DNA of 64,000 nucleotides, from NCBI GenBank assembly GCA_958295875.1, contig OY282379.1:310001-374000 (forward strand). The letters are read 5' to 3'. Shown piece after piece: positions 1-7,528 of the stretch; within the stretch, counting starts at the first letter, position 1, and each line of letters starts with the position of its first letter. The stretch comes from an uncultured Pseudomonadales bacterium. Its GTDB lineage: Bacteria; Pseudomonadota; Gammaproteobacteria; Pseudomonadales; Azotimanducaceae. A model generated the notes under the pieces. The model saw nothing but the letters and a program-made list of their open reading frames with translations, was not told the origin of the DNA and did no database searches. Made by a program: the position numbers and the translations under genes.

Positions 1-1
1 C

Positions 2-646
2 GGCGAGGGGCAATGGGTAGACCTCGCCTGCACTGAAGCCGCGCTTACCCTACACGGGCCGGCGCTCCTAGATTGGACGGTGAACGGCCGCCCCACGCGC
101 CGCGCCGGCCAGCCCCACGCGAACCGTTCCGCGTGGCCGCCCATGGCGCCACATGGCATCTATCCCTGCGCTGGCGATGACGACTGGGTCGCCATTGCCT
201 GCCGCAACCAAGCCGATTGGGAGGCGCTTGCCGGCGTCGTGGACGAGGACTGGTGCAGTGATGAGCAATTCGCAGAGTTCGACAGCCGCTATGCCGCGCA
301 AGACGCGCTCGATGCCCACCTAAGCGCGTGGACGGCACCCCGCCGCAAGTTCGAGACGGAAGAGGCGCTGCGCGCAGCCGGCGTGCCGGCCGCCGCGGTG
401 ATGAAGCCACAAGAACGCATCGACCTCGATGCCAGCACTGGGAACTTTGGCCTCTGGCCAACGGTGCGGCACGCCAAGATGGGCGCTGTGCGGGTGGACG
501 GGCAGCCGGTTCACTTCTCCGAGACAGACTGGCAGTTGCCGCGTGGCGGGCCATGCTTGGGCGAGCACAACGAAACAGTGCTGACACGCTTGCTGGGCTT
601 CAGCGCCGCGGAAGTGGCGGCGCTTGCCCATGAGGGCGTGATATGA
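2..646 (+). CDS. Class III CoA-transferase (CaiB/BaiF family), C-terminal part; 5' end outside window
   Basis: The frame is open from the first bases of the window, so the gene starts upstream; 214 residues are visible. The protein resembles the C-terminal half of class III CoA-transferases, which move CoA between carboxylic acids. Supporting features are a segment ending in HGIYPC, an AGVPAAAV stretch and the closing LGEHNETVLTRLLGF, which is the usual tail of the family. The catalytic Asp lies in the missing N-terminal half. The stop overlaps the start of the next CoA-transferase by four bases (ATGA), so the two are translationally coupled. The CoA-transfer role is family knowledge; the substrate is unknown. 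Confidence 0.85.
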   Translation, partial: GEGQWVDLACTEAALTLHGPALLDWTVNGRPTRRAGQPHANRSAWPPMAPHGIYPCAGDDDWVAIACRNQADWEALAGVVDEDWCSDEQFAEFDSRYAAQDALDAHLSAWTAPRRKFETEEALRAAGVPAAAVMKPQERIDLDASTGNFGLWPTVRHAKMGAVRVDGQPVHFSETDWQLPRGGPCLGEHNETVLTRLLGFSAAEVAALAHEGVI

Positions 647-1890
647 CTGCGCTCACCGGCGTGCGAGTAGTGGAACTCAGCCAAGTGCCCATCGCTTGGG
701 CCGGCAAGCTGCTGGCCGACATGGGGGCGGATGTGATTCTTGTTGAACCGCCGGGCGGCGATCCGTCCCGGGGCTATCCGCCGTTTGTGGACGACGAGCC
801 GGGGGACGATCGGAGCCTCTACTGGTGGCACTATCACACCAGCAAGCGCAGCGTGGTGATGGACTTGGAAGATGAGGCTGGCCGGGAACAGTTTCGATCC
901 CTCATTGCCACTGCGGATGTGCTGATCGAGGCCGAGCCACGTCACCGCCTCGCCACGCTCAGCCTAGACTACGACGATCTCGCGCCCATCAAGCCAAACT
1001 TGATTCATGTGGCCGTCACGCCCTATGGCCGCGAGGACGCCCAGAGTGACTTGCCATATACAGACCTCACTGTGATGGCGGCTTCTGGCCCGCCGTGGAG
1101 TTGCGGTTACGACGATCACTCGCTGCCACCGGTGCGTGGCGCCTTGCAGGGCTACCACACAGCTTCGCACTTCGCGGTGATGTCCACGCTCACTGCATTG
1201 CTGCACCGTGGCGTCAGCGGCGTTGGGCAGTTCATCGACGTGAGCATGACGGCGGCCTCGAACGTCACCACCGAGGCGGCGTCCTACACTTGGCTGGTGG
1301 CCGGCCGCACCGTGCAGCGGCAAACTGGCCGCCATGCCTCCACGTCGCCGTCCAGCGAAACACAGCAACGGTGCGCAGATGGGCGCTACGCCAACACTGG
1401 CGTGCCGCCGCGCAATCCGGCGGAGTTCGCGGCACTGCTCGCTTGGCTCAAGGAACTCGGTTTGAACACGCAGTTGCCGGAAGCAGTGTTTCTCGAGTTA
1501 GGGGCGACGTGGCAAGGCCCTTTCGACCTCGCGAAGATTGGCACGGATGACGAGATCACGGCCATCTTCGGCGCGGGGCGAGAAGCGTTGAAGCTCATCG
1601 CTTCCACCGTCTCTGCACAGGATTTCTTCCTCGGCTGCCAGGGTGCCGGGCTTGCGGTGGGGGTGGTCAACGCGCCGGAGGAGGCCTTCGAGGACGCGCA
1701 CATTCGAGCGCGCGGATTCCACACGCCAGTGCATCATGAAGACTTGGGGCGCACGATCACCTACCCAGGCGCCCCGTATGCGTTGCAGGGCAGCCCGTGG
1801 GCCATCTCGCGGCGCGCGCCCAAGCTCGGCGAACACAACGCGGAGGTGCTCGGCGAGCTGGACCAAGGTTGCGAGCTAGACCAAAGTTGA
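643..1890 (+). CDS. Class III CoA-transferase (CaiB/BaiF family)
   Basis: A full-length protein of 415 residues, typical for the family. The N-terminus has the family pattern GVRVVELSQVPIAWAGKLLADMGADVI followed by VEPPGGDPSR, split here as a Rossmann-like CoA-binding start. The likely catalytic Asp sits in YTDLTVMAASG around residue 147. The C-terminus ends with LGEHNAEVLGEL. It overlaps the preceding CoA-transferase by four bases, so the pair may form a heteromeric enzyme or act in sequence on one substrate. The substrate cannot be read from sequence; nearby acyl-CoA ligase and APH-like genes suggest acyl-CoA catabolism. Confidence 0.88.
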   Translation: MTALTGVRVVELSQVPIAWAGKLLADMGADVILVEPPGGDPSRGYPPFVDDEPGDDRSLYWWHYHTSKRSVVMDLEDEAGREQFRSLIATADVLIEAEPRHRLATLSLDYDDLAPIKPNLIHVAVTPYGREDAQSDLPYTDLTVMAASGPPWSCGYDDHSLPPVRGALQGYHTASHFAVMSTLTALLHRGVSGVGQFIDVSMTAASNVTTEAASYTWLVAGRTVQRQTGRHASTSPSSETQQRCADGRYANTGVPPRNPAEFAALLAWLKELGLNTQLPEAVFLELGATWQGPFDLAKIGTDDEITAIFGAGREALKLIASTVSAQDFFLGCQGAGLAVGVVNAPEEAFEDAHIRARGFHTPVHHEDLGRTITYPGAPYALQGSPWAISRRAPKLGEHNAEVLGELDQGCELDQS

Positions 1891-1918
1891 TGGTGGCGAG
1901 GGCTGTCCTCAGCGCACG

Positions 1919-2072
1919 GATGGCTTCGGGCGGCTGGCGCCTTGCGGGGCTTGGCTGCGGCTGCGGGACTTAACCCAGCAAGCCCAGCGCTCGGCCGATC
2001 AGCGGCGTCATCGACAGCGCGGCGTGCTCCCAAGATGGGTCTGGCCGTTTGCCGCGCCGGTGGGGCCCCAAG
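1919..2072. repeat. 154-bp direct repeat, copy A (partner at 4740-4893)
   Basis: This segment aligns without gaps to 4740-4893 with nine mismatches by hand count, seven of them C/T or G/A transitions. Copy B holds the last 34 codons of the APH-like kinase gene plus about 50 bp of its downstream flank. Copy A holds the same material with no kinase gene attached. The repeats are in direct orientation and bracket the cysH region, consistent with a segmental duplication or with insertion of the cysH segment by homologous recombination. Confidence 0.9.
1970..2072 (-). pseudogene. 3' remnant of an APH-like kinase gene
   Basis: Read on the minus strand, this encodes a tail ending in PLIGRALGLLG that matches the end of the intact kinase at 4791-5795 (PLIDRALDLLG), with the RRGKRPDPSWEH stretch also shared. 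Homology stops abruptly at 2072, and the sequence further upstream on the minus strand does not continue the kinase. It is a truncated, non-functional copy. The remaining bases to 2327 hold no gene I can support, only the leader of cysH. Confidence 0.8.
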
Positions 2073-2327
2073 ATGCAGATGCTGTAACGGCTTGACGCCT
2101 GTTCGCCCGGTTCGTCCGAGCGGTTCGCGCCGTGCAGCATGGCACTGCGAGTGTCGGCTTGCCGAGCACCGAGATCGTGCCACGGCCGCGCCAAGGTGCC
2201 CGCAACGCGGCGGCATTGGGCGTATGAGCATGGGCCGTCGCATTAGGTTATGACCAGAGATTATTTTTCAACGCCGAGGTGCCGTTGCTAGGGTTCGCAC
2301 CCCGAAAGGCAGCCGGTACATCTGTCC

Positions 2328-2621
2328 ATGGCCCCGTCCACATCCCAAGCGAGCGCTGTCGCGCCTCGTCACAGCTTGCCCGCCGCCGCCCTTAAGCGGT
2401 CGCCGGAAGAACAGACCTTGGAAGTGCTAGAGGCTGCCTTCGCCCGCTTCGAGCGTATCGCGATTTCTTTCAGCGGCGCGGAGGATGTGGTGTTGATCGA
2501 TTTGGCGGCGCACGTGCTTGGCGATAGGAACGTGCCGGTTTTCAGCTTGGATACGGGCCGCCTGCACGCGGAGACCCATCGCTTTCTGGAGACGGTGCGC
2601 CGCCACTATGCGGTGGATCTA
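2328..2621 (+). pseudogene. cysH: APS/PAPS reductase CysH, 5' fragment, interrupted by an IS
   Basis: The first 98 codons of an assimilatory sulfonucleotide reductase, which reduces APS or PAPS to sulfite with thioredoxin. It carries the PP-loop-like start ISFSGAEDVVLIDLAAHV around residues 45-62 and FSLDTGRLHAETH after it. The reading frame breaks exactly at the CTA codon (2619-2621), whose last two bases are the TA target of an IS630-like insertion. Deleting the IS plus one TA rejoins the frame as VDLELLAP with the segment starting at 3823, giving about 260 residues, normal for the family. Unless the IS excises, the gene is inactive. Confidence 0.9.
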
Positions 2622-2650
2622 GTGTAGTGTCGCCAACATAGCGTTGATTA
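2622..2650. repeat. Left terminal inverted repeat of the IS630-like element
   Basis: Starts gtgtagtgtcgcc next to the TA at 2620-2621. It pairs with the reverse complement of the right end with five mismatches over 29 bases by hand alignment. Confidence 0.85.
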
Positions 2651-3754
2651 AGTCTCTGCCGCCAGGCTCGCCCGCGCGCGGCCAACCTTTTCGAGGATGT
2701 CTTCGGCCGACTTCGTCCAGACCAGCGGCAGCGGGTTCTCGTTGCAGGCGTCCAGGTACTGCCGGAGGCTCTTCTCCAGATGGCACACGGAGGTGAACGC
2801 GCCGCGCCGCAGCCGCTGCTCGGTCAGCCGCGCGAAGAAGCGCTCCACGAGGTTCAGCCACGACGCGCTGGTGGGCGTGAAGTGGAGGTGGACGCGCTTC
2901 TTCCGCTCCACCCACTTCCTCACCTTCTCGTGCTTGTGGGTGGCGTGGTTGTCGAGGACGATGTGGATGTCCTGCTCCGGCGGCGCCGCCCTCTCCACCT
3001 CGCGCAGGAAGCGCAGCACCTCTTGGTGGCGGTGGCGGCGGAAGGACCGGCCGACCACCTCGCCCGACGCCAGGTTCAACGCCGCGAACAGCGACGTCGT
3101 GCCGTGCCGCTTGTAGTCGTGCGTCGCGGTCCCGCAGCGCCCCTTCTTCATCGGCAGCCCCGGCTGCGTCCGGTCCAGCGCTTGGATCGAGCTCTTCTCG
3201 TCGAAGCTGAACACCGCCGCGTTCTCCGGCGGATCCAAGTACAGGCCGACCACGTCGCGCAGCTTCTCCTCGAAGCGCGGGTCGCTGCTCAGCTTGAAGG
3301 TCCGCGACAGGTGCGGCTTCAGGCCGCGCGCCCGCCACGTCCGGCTCACGAAGTCCCGCGACGCCCCCGTCTCCCGCGCCATCGACCGGCACGACCACTG
3401 CGTCGCGTCCTTCGGCAGCCGCGTCGTCGTCGCCTCCACGATCCGGCTGCGCAGCGCCGCCCGCTCCGCGTCGCTCCGGCCGCCCTGGTTGCCGCCGCGC
3501 GCCCGCTCCTTCTCGATGCCCGACAGACCCTCGTCCGCGTACCGCCGGCGCCAGCGCCCCACCTTGTTCGCTTCCGCTCCCAGCTCCGCCGCGATCTCCT
3601 TGTTCGTCATCCCCTCCGACGCCTTCAGCACGATCAGCGCCCGTTCCCGCAGCCGCACCGGCACGCTGCGCGACGACGACCACCGTTCCAGCTTCTCCCG
3701 GTCCCCTTCCGGCACTTCGATCCTTGGCGCTGCCCGCATGCCCTCGCTCCCCAA
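2648..3754 (-). CDS. IS630-family transposase (DDE)
   Basis: A 368-residue transposase. The N-terminus has two helix-turn-helix regions ([19 protein letters not shown] and a second near SRDFVSRTW) that bind the IS ends. The catalytic DDE core is visible: Asp in [10 protein letters not shown], Asp in [14 protein letters not shown], and Glu in [13 protein letters not shown], the spacing seen in IS630 transposases. No frameshift is present, so the enzyme is probably active. Long open frames on both strands overlap it, but only this one has family motifs. The start could also be the ATG six codons inside. Confidence 0.93.
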   Translation of the reverse strand: MGSEGMRAAPRIEVPEGDREKLERWSSSRSVPVRLRERALIVLKASEGMTNKEIAAELGAEANKVGRWRRRYADEGLSGIEKERARGGNQGGRSDAERAALRSRIVEATTTRLPKDATQWSCRSMARETGASRDFVSRTWRARGLKPHLSRTFKLSSDPRFEEKLRDVVGLYLDPPENAAVFSFDEKSSIQALDRTQPGLPMKKGRCGTATHDYKRHGTTSLFAALNLASGEVVGRSFRRHRHQEVLRFLREVERAAPPEQDIHIVLDNHATHKHEKVRKWVERKKRVHLHFTPTSASWLNLVERFFARLTEQRLRRGAFTSVCHLEKSLRQYLDACNENPLPLVWTKSAEDILEKVGRARASLAAET

Positions 3755-3791
3755 AACCTTGCCGACCGCATCTTGACACGACCGCCGAGCG

Positions 3792-3820
3792 TAATCAATG
3801 GTTTGCTTGCGACACTACAC
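3792..3820. repeat. Right terminal inverted repeat of the IS630-like element
   Basis: The plus strand ends gcgacactacac directly before TA at 3821-3822. Its reverse complement matches the left end, and the inner part of the repeat contains taatcaa, the complement of ttgatta at the left end. Confidence 0.85.
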
Positions 3821-3822
3821 TA

Positions 3823-4311
3823 GAACTCTTGGCTCCCGATGCGGCAGAAGTGGCTCAGCTGGTGCGCGCCAAAGGCTTGTTCAGCTTCTACGAGGATGGC
3901 CACCGCGAATGCTGCGCGGTGCGCAAGATCCAGCCGTTGCGCCGTAAGCTCGCGCACTTGGATGCGTGGATTACCGGCCAGCGCGCCGACCAGAGCGTCA
4001 CCCGCACCGAATTGCCCATCGAGCAAAACGACGCGGCGTTTTCAACGGCCAGCCATCCAATCACCAAGTTCAATCCCTTGCGGAACTGGACCGGCGGCGA
4101 CGTGTGGGCCTACATCCGCGATCGTCAAGTGCCGTACAGCCCATTGCACGACCAGGGCTTCGTCTCCATCGGCTGCGAGCCCTGCACGCGACCGATCGGC
4201 CCGCACCAGCACGAGCGCGAAGGTCGCTGGTGGTGGGAGAACGTCGCCGACAAGGAATGCGGCCTGCACGGGCAGAACCTCGCCAAGCCAGTGCGCATTC
4301 TGCCGCGCTAG
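3823..4311 (+). pseudogene. cysH: APS reductase CysH, 3' fragment, separated by the IS
   Basis: The remaining 162 codons of the reductase, in frame with the 5' fragment once the IS is removed. It contains the paired cysteines [11 protein letters not shown] and GCEPCTRP that ligate a 4Fe-4S cluster, so the ancestral enzyme was of the APS-reducing type rather than the cluster-less PAPS reductase of enteric bacteria. The catalytic C-terminal Cys is in KECGLH. On its own this piece lacks the nucleotide-binding N-terminus. A thioredoxin-like gene follows after 12 bases. Confidence 0.9.
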
Positions 4312-4323
4312 GGCTCTTGCGGC

Positions 4324-4656
4324 GTGCATATCACGTTCGTGAAGAAGATCCTCGCCAACGGCGAGCCGTGCGCCAAGTGCGCGGATGTAGAGCGGCGCTT
4401 GGTGGAATCCGGCCAAATGCGACGCATCGATCGCGTGGTGGTGGCAGATGAGCGCGACGGGGATTCCGACGGCATGCGTATGGCGGCGCTACATGGCGTC
4501 GCGGTAGCGCCGTTCTTCATCGTCGAGGATGGCGGCGAAACCACCGTTCACACCGTCTACTTCCGGTTCGCCAAAGAGACCTTCGGGCACCGCACCAAGG
4601 CAGTGGACGAAGCCCAGGAACTGCTCCGCGCCAACCCGGACCTGGATCTGATCTGA
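4324..4656 (+). CDS. Thioredoxin-fold protein, probable redox partner of CysH
   Basis: A small protein of 110 residues with a GTG start. It has a CxxC motif (EPCAKCADV, residues 15-18) and a later VAPFF segment that fits the cis-proline loop of thioredoxin-like proteins. I do not recognise a named family. It begins 12 bases after the cysH stop, so it was probably co-transcribed with cysH and may supply electrons to it, since APS reductases need a thioredoxin or glutaredoxin. Transcription from the cysH promoter is now interrupted by the IS. The redox-partner role is inference from fold and position. Confidence 0.7.
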   Translation: MHITFVKKILANGEPCAKCADVERRLVESGQMRRIDRVVVADERDGDSDGMRMAALHGVAVAPFFIVEDGGETTVHTVYFRFAKETFGHRTKAVDEAQELLRANPDLDLI

Positions 4657-4657
4657 C

Positions 4658-4680
4658 GCCGTTGCGGCTAGCGCAACGGC
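4658..4680 (+). terminator. Hairpin after the thioredoxin-like gene, possible terminator
   Basis: An eight-base perfect stem (GCCGTTGC / GCAACGGC) with a seven-base loop begins directly after the stop codon. No T-run follows, so intrinsic termination is uncertain. It lies between convergent genes. Confidence 0.4.
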
Positions 4681-4739
4681 AGCTCTATGTCCTTGAACAG
4701 CGCCGCACGCGCCGCGAGGGTCTGCGCCGCGAACGCGTA

Positions 4740-4893
4740 GATGGCTTCGGGCGGCTGGCGCCTTGCGGGGCTTGGCTGCGACTGTGGGATTTAACCCAGC
4801 AAATCCAGCGCTCGGTCGATCAGCGGCGTCATCGACAGCGCGGTGTGCTCCCAAGATGGGTCTGGCCGTTTGCCGCGCCGGTGCAGCCCCAAG
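4740..4893. repeat. 154-bp direct repeat, copy B (partner at 1919-2072)
   Basis: The parental copy: it covers the 3' end of the intact APH-like kinase gene and its downstream flank. The alignment to copy A is gap-free with about 94% identity by hand count. Confidence 0.9.
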
Positions 4894-5795
4894 TTGAAGC
4901 CCGTGATGATCGCGAACTTGTACGCCGCCAGCGCCCGGAACCAGTTAAGGCTTGGCAATTGGCCACCGTGCGCATCGGCATAGAACTGCACCAGCGTGTC
5001 TGGGTCTAGAAACATGGGGCGGCCCAAGGCGGCCCCGCCATGCCACGCTTGCGGATCGCTGAACGTGCAAATCCAGCCAACGTCGTTCAGCGTGGCGCCG
5101 ATGCCCGTCAACTCCCAATCGATGACTGCCAGCAAGTTCCCCTCGAATGAACAGAAGAGGTTCGCGGTTTGGAAATCCCCATGGAAGATGCCGACCGGTG
5201 CATCCTCCGGCAACGTATCCAGCAAGCGCTTGCGGCAGTCTGGCGCACTGGATAGATGCTCTGGGCTGGCGGCGCGTTCGTAGAAGCGGTCCCACCGCTC
5301 CACATCCTCGGCAAACGGCACTGGCTCGCCGAGATAAGGTGCCTTCGCTGCATCCACCTTGTGGATGTTGGCAAGCGCCGTCATGGCTTGGCGGCCGAGA
5401 TCCAACACGTTTGCCTCGGAGAGCCCGCTGCCCCACTCTTGCTCGCCAAGCCGCAACACGTCTCCCTCAAGTTGTGGCACCACGAAGTACGGGCAGCCAA
5501 ACCACTCCAAGTCGTCGCCAGACCACTGCACTGAACAATGCGGCACGTCCGTGCCGTCCAAGGCATTGAGCACTGCCACCTGCCGCAACACATCCGCGGT
5601 GCCGCGCCAGTTCACGTTCGGCGGCGGCAATCGAATGAACCAACTCTCGGCGACGCCGCGGCACTCGACGCTGAAGCCATAAGAGAAGCCGGCGTGGCCA
5701 GGCATCTTGACCACGTTGAACACACGCACGGCATCCGTGCCGTACTTCGCAGCGCAGAACGGCGTGAGGCGCCGTTCGAGTTCGGCAAGTTCCAT
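4791..5795 (-). CDS. APH/choline-kinase-like phosphotransferase
   Basis: A 334-residue member of the aminoglycoside phosphotransferase superfamily. The kinase signature is clear: HGDFQTANL near residue 202 (catalytic Asp) and VIDWELTG near residue 221 (metal-binding Asp). Family members in catabolic clusters often act on acyl-CoA-linked or hydroxy-acid substrates rather than antibiotics; the acyl-CoA ligase lies 11 bases upstream in the same direction, supporting that reading. The frame stays open further upstream, but the start at MELAELE is chosen because it follows the ligase stop. The real substrate is unknown. Confidence 0.85.
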   Translation of the reverse strand: MELAELERRLTPFCAAKYGTDAVRVFNVVKMPGHAGFSYGFSVECRGVAESWFIRLPPPNVNWRGTADVLRQVAVLNALDGTDVPHCSVQWSGDDLEWFGCPYFVVPQLEGDVLRLGEQEWGSGLSEANVLDLGRQAMTALANIHKVDAAKAPYLGEPVPFAEDVERWDRFYERAASPEHLSSAPDCRKRLLDTLPEDAPVGIFHGDFQTANLFCSFEGNLLAVIDWELTGIGATLNDVGWICTFSDPQAWHGGAALGRPMFLDPDTLVQFYADAHGGQLPSLNWFRALAAYKFAIITGFNLGLHRRGKRPDPSWEHTALSMTPLIDRALDLLG

Positions 5796-5806
5796 CGGCG
5801 GCTCCC

Positions 5807-7351
5807 CTAAACCGGCGCCGGCCCCGGGAACTGCTTGCGGAGGATGCGCTTCAATATCTTGCCACTCGGATTGCGTGGCACTTCGGCGACGAACGCCACG
5901 CCCTTGGGTTGCTTGAAGCGCGCCATGCGGCCATTGCAGAAGCCGAGCACATCTGCCTCCGAAAGCGAATCGTCCGCGCGCACGACGATGGCAAATGGCG
6001 ATTCGCCCCAAGTGTCACTCGGTTGGCCAATCACGGCGGCTTCGGATATGCCATCGTGGGTTTGCAGGATCTTCTCTATCTCCGCCGGGTAGACGTTCTC
6101 GCCGCCGGAGATGATCATGTCCTTGATGCGGTCTTCAATGTAAACAAAGCCCTCTGCGTCCATCCGCGCCACGTCGCCAGTGTGCAGCCAGCCATCCACA
6201 ATGGTCTCGGCAGTGGCTTCGGGACGATTCCAGTACTCCCGCATCACATGGTCGCCACGCACAATCACTTCGCCGGGCGTGTTGGGCGGGCACTCATCGC
6301 CGTTGCCATCGACAATTTTCACGTCTGTGTGAAAAAACGCCTTGCCGGTGGAACCGATGCGCGCCAAGGCGTTCTCCGCATCGATGAGGCAGGCGGGGCC
6401 GCAGGTTTCCGTCAAACCGTAGATCTGGTGGACTTCGATGCCGATGTTGGCACAAGCCTCGATGAGTGATTCCGGCACCGGCGCGGCGCCAGACAAGCAC
6501 CAGCGCCACTGCGAAAAGTTGAACCGTTCCAAGTTCGGCACCTGCAGCATGAAGTTCAGCATCGCCGGCACCGCAAGCCCGATGGTGATCTTTTCGCGCT
6601 CCACCAACTGCCAAGCCAACACTGGATCGAAACTGCGCATCACGATGCTGGTGACGCCCTGATACACATTCAGCGTGATGGGCGTGAGCGCGCCGACATG
6701 GAACAGCGGCAGTGGCGAGAGAAAGCGATCCTCCTCCCGATAGTAGGTGGTGGCGGCGATGGTGATGCACCCCCAAATGGAAGTGTCGTGGGTGTGTACC
6801 ACGCCCTTTGGCAACCCCGTGGTGCCCGATGTGTACATGATGTACAGCATGTCGTCGTCCGCGGCGCGCAAGGCGGGCTCGGTGTCCGACGCTACGTTCC
6901 GAAACTCGCGGTAGCTTTCGGCGAACGGCGCCAACGGTTCGTCATCCACCACTTGCAGCCAATGCTGAATGTCTGTGGCATCGCCCCGACCATACAATTC
7001 CGTCACCGCTTCCAAGAACTCCTCGCCAAAGATGAGCCGGGTGGCGCCGCTATCCTTCAGGATGAACTCAAGCTCGTCCGGCACGAGGCGCCAGTTGAGC
7101 GGCACCACCACAGCGCCAACCTTTGCCAAGGCAAAGAATGCCTCGACGAACTCGGAACTGTTCATCATGAGGAGCGCAACCCGGTCTCCTTTCTCCATGC
7201 CGGCGGCGACAAAGGCGTTGGCGATGCGGTTGCTGCTGGCGTTGAGCTCGGCGAACGTGAGCCGGACGTCTAGGTTGCCGTCCACATACGCTTCGCGCGC
7301 TGGATTCATCAGTGCGCGCTTGGTGAGCCACTGGCCAATGTTCCGCTTCAT
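5807..7351 (-). CDS. AMP-forming acyl-CoA synthetase
   Basis: A 514-residue ANL-superfamily ligase that activates a carboxylic acid to acyl-AMP and then acyl-CoA. The P-loop motif MYTSGTTGLPKGVVHTH is near residues 169-185, the C-terminal hinge region with GGENVYPAEIEK is near 413, and the catalytic Lys is in PSGKILKR near residue 495. It is upstream of, and probably co-transcribed with, the APH-like kinase. Together they suggest a catabolic or acyl-modification pathway shared with the CoA-transferases at the left edge. Chain-length specificity cannot be read. Confidence 0.93.
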   Translation of the reverse strand: MKRNIGQWLTKRALMNPAREAYVDGNLDVRLTFAELNASSNRIANAFVAAGMEKGDRVALLMMNSSEFVEAFFALAKVGAVVVPLNWRLVPDELEFILKDSGATRLIFGEEFLEAVTELYGRGDATDIQHWLQVVDDEPLAPFAESYREFRNVASDTEPALRAADDDMLYIMYTSGTTGLPKGVVHTHDTSIWGCITIAATTYYREEDRFLSPLPLFHVGALTPITLNVYQGVTSIVMRSFDPVLAWQLVEREKITIGLAVPAMLNFMLQVPNLERFNFSQWRWCLSGAAPVPESLIEACANIGIEVHQIYGLTETCGPACLIDAENALARIGSTGKAFFHTDVKIVDGNGDECPPNTPGEVIVRGDHVMREYWNRPEATAETIVDGWLHTGDVARMDAEGFVYIEDRIKDMIISGGENVYPAEIEKILQTHDGISEAAVIGQPSDTWGESPFAIVVRADDSLSEADVLGFCNGRMARFKQPKGVAFVAEVPRNPSGKILKRILRKQFPGPAPV

Positions 7352-7528
7352 AGGGCACCCCCGCCGGCAAGTGGCACCATTGTCGCAAAACTCGGCGGCT
7401 TTTGGCGCCGGGGGCAGCAGCGGGAGTGGGCGGTCTCAAGCGCCGTGGGGCCGGAAGGGCAAGGCGTAGGGGAGCCGCGCCGCGTGAGGGGGCGGGCGGA
7501 CACCTACAACCCGCTGGCGTTGGCGCGG

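Larger units (their letters stand above)
2622..3820. mobile_element. IS630-family insertion sequence in cysH
   Basis: A 1199-bp element with imperfect terminal inverted repeats: both ends read gtgtagtgtcgc inward, and similarity (24 of 29 bases by eye) extends to a shared ttgatta. It is flanked by TA at 2620-2621 and 3821-3822, the TA duplication characteristic of the IS630/Tc1 superfamily. One intact transposase gene on the minus strand fills most of it. The intact ends, the intact transposase and the perfectly restorable host frame indicate a recent insertion. Confidence 0.93.

Noticed and set aside
2240..2327. Possible riboswitch or CysB site in the cysH leader
   Set aside because: A small gggt/accc hairpin and an AT-rich patch exist, but no known riboswitch core or operator pattern could be matched.
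2619..3823. Two further open frames of about 350-390 codons inside the IS (one minus, one plus)
   Set aside because: They overlap the transposase with the DDE motifs and are low-complexity (many Arg, Gly, Ala).
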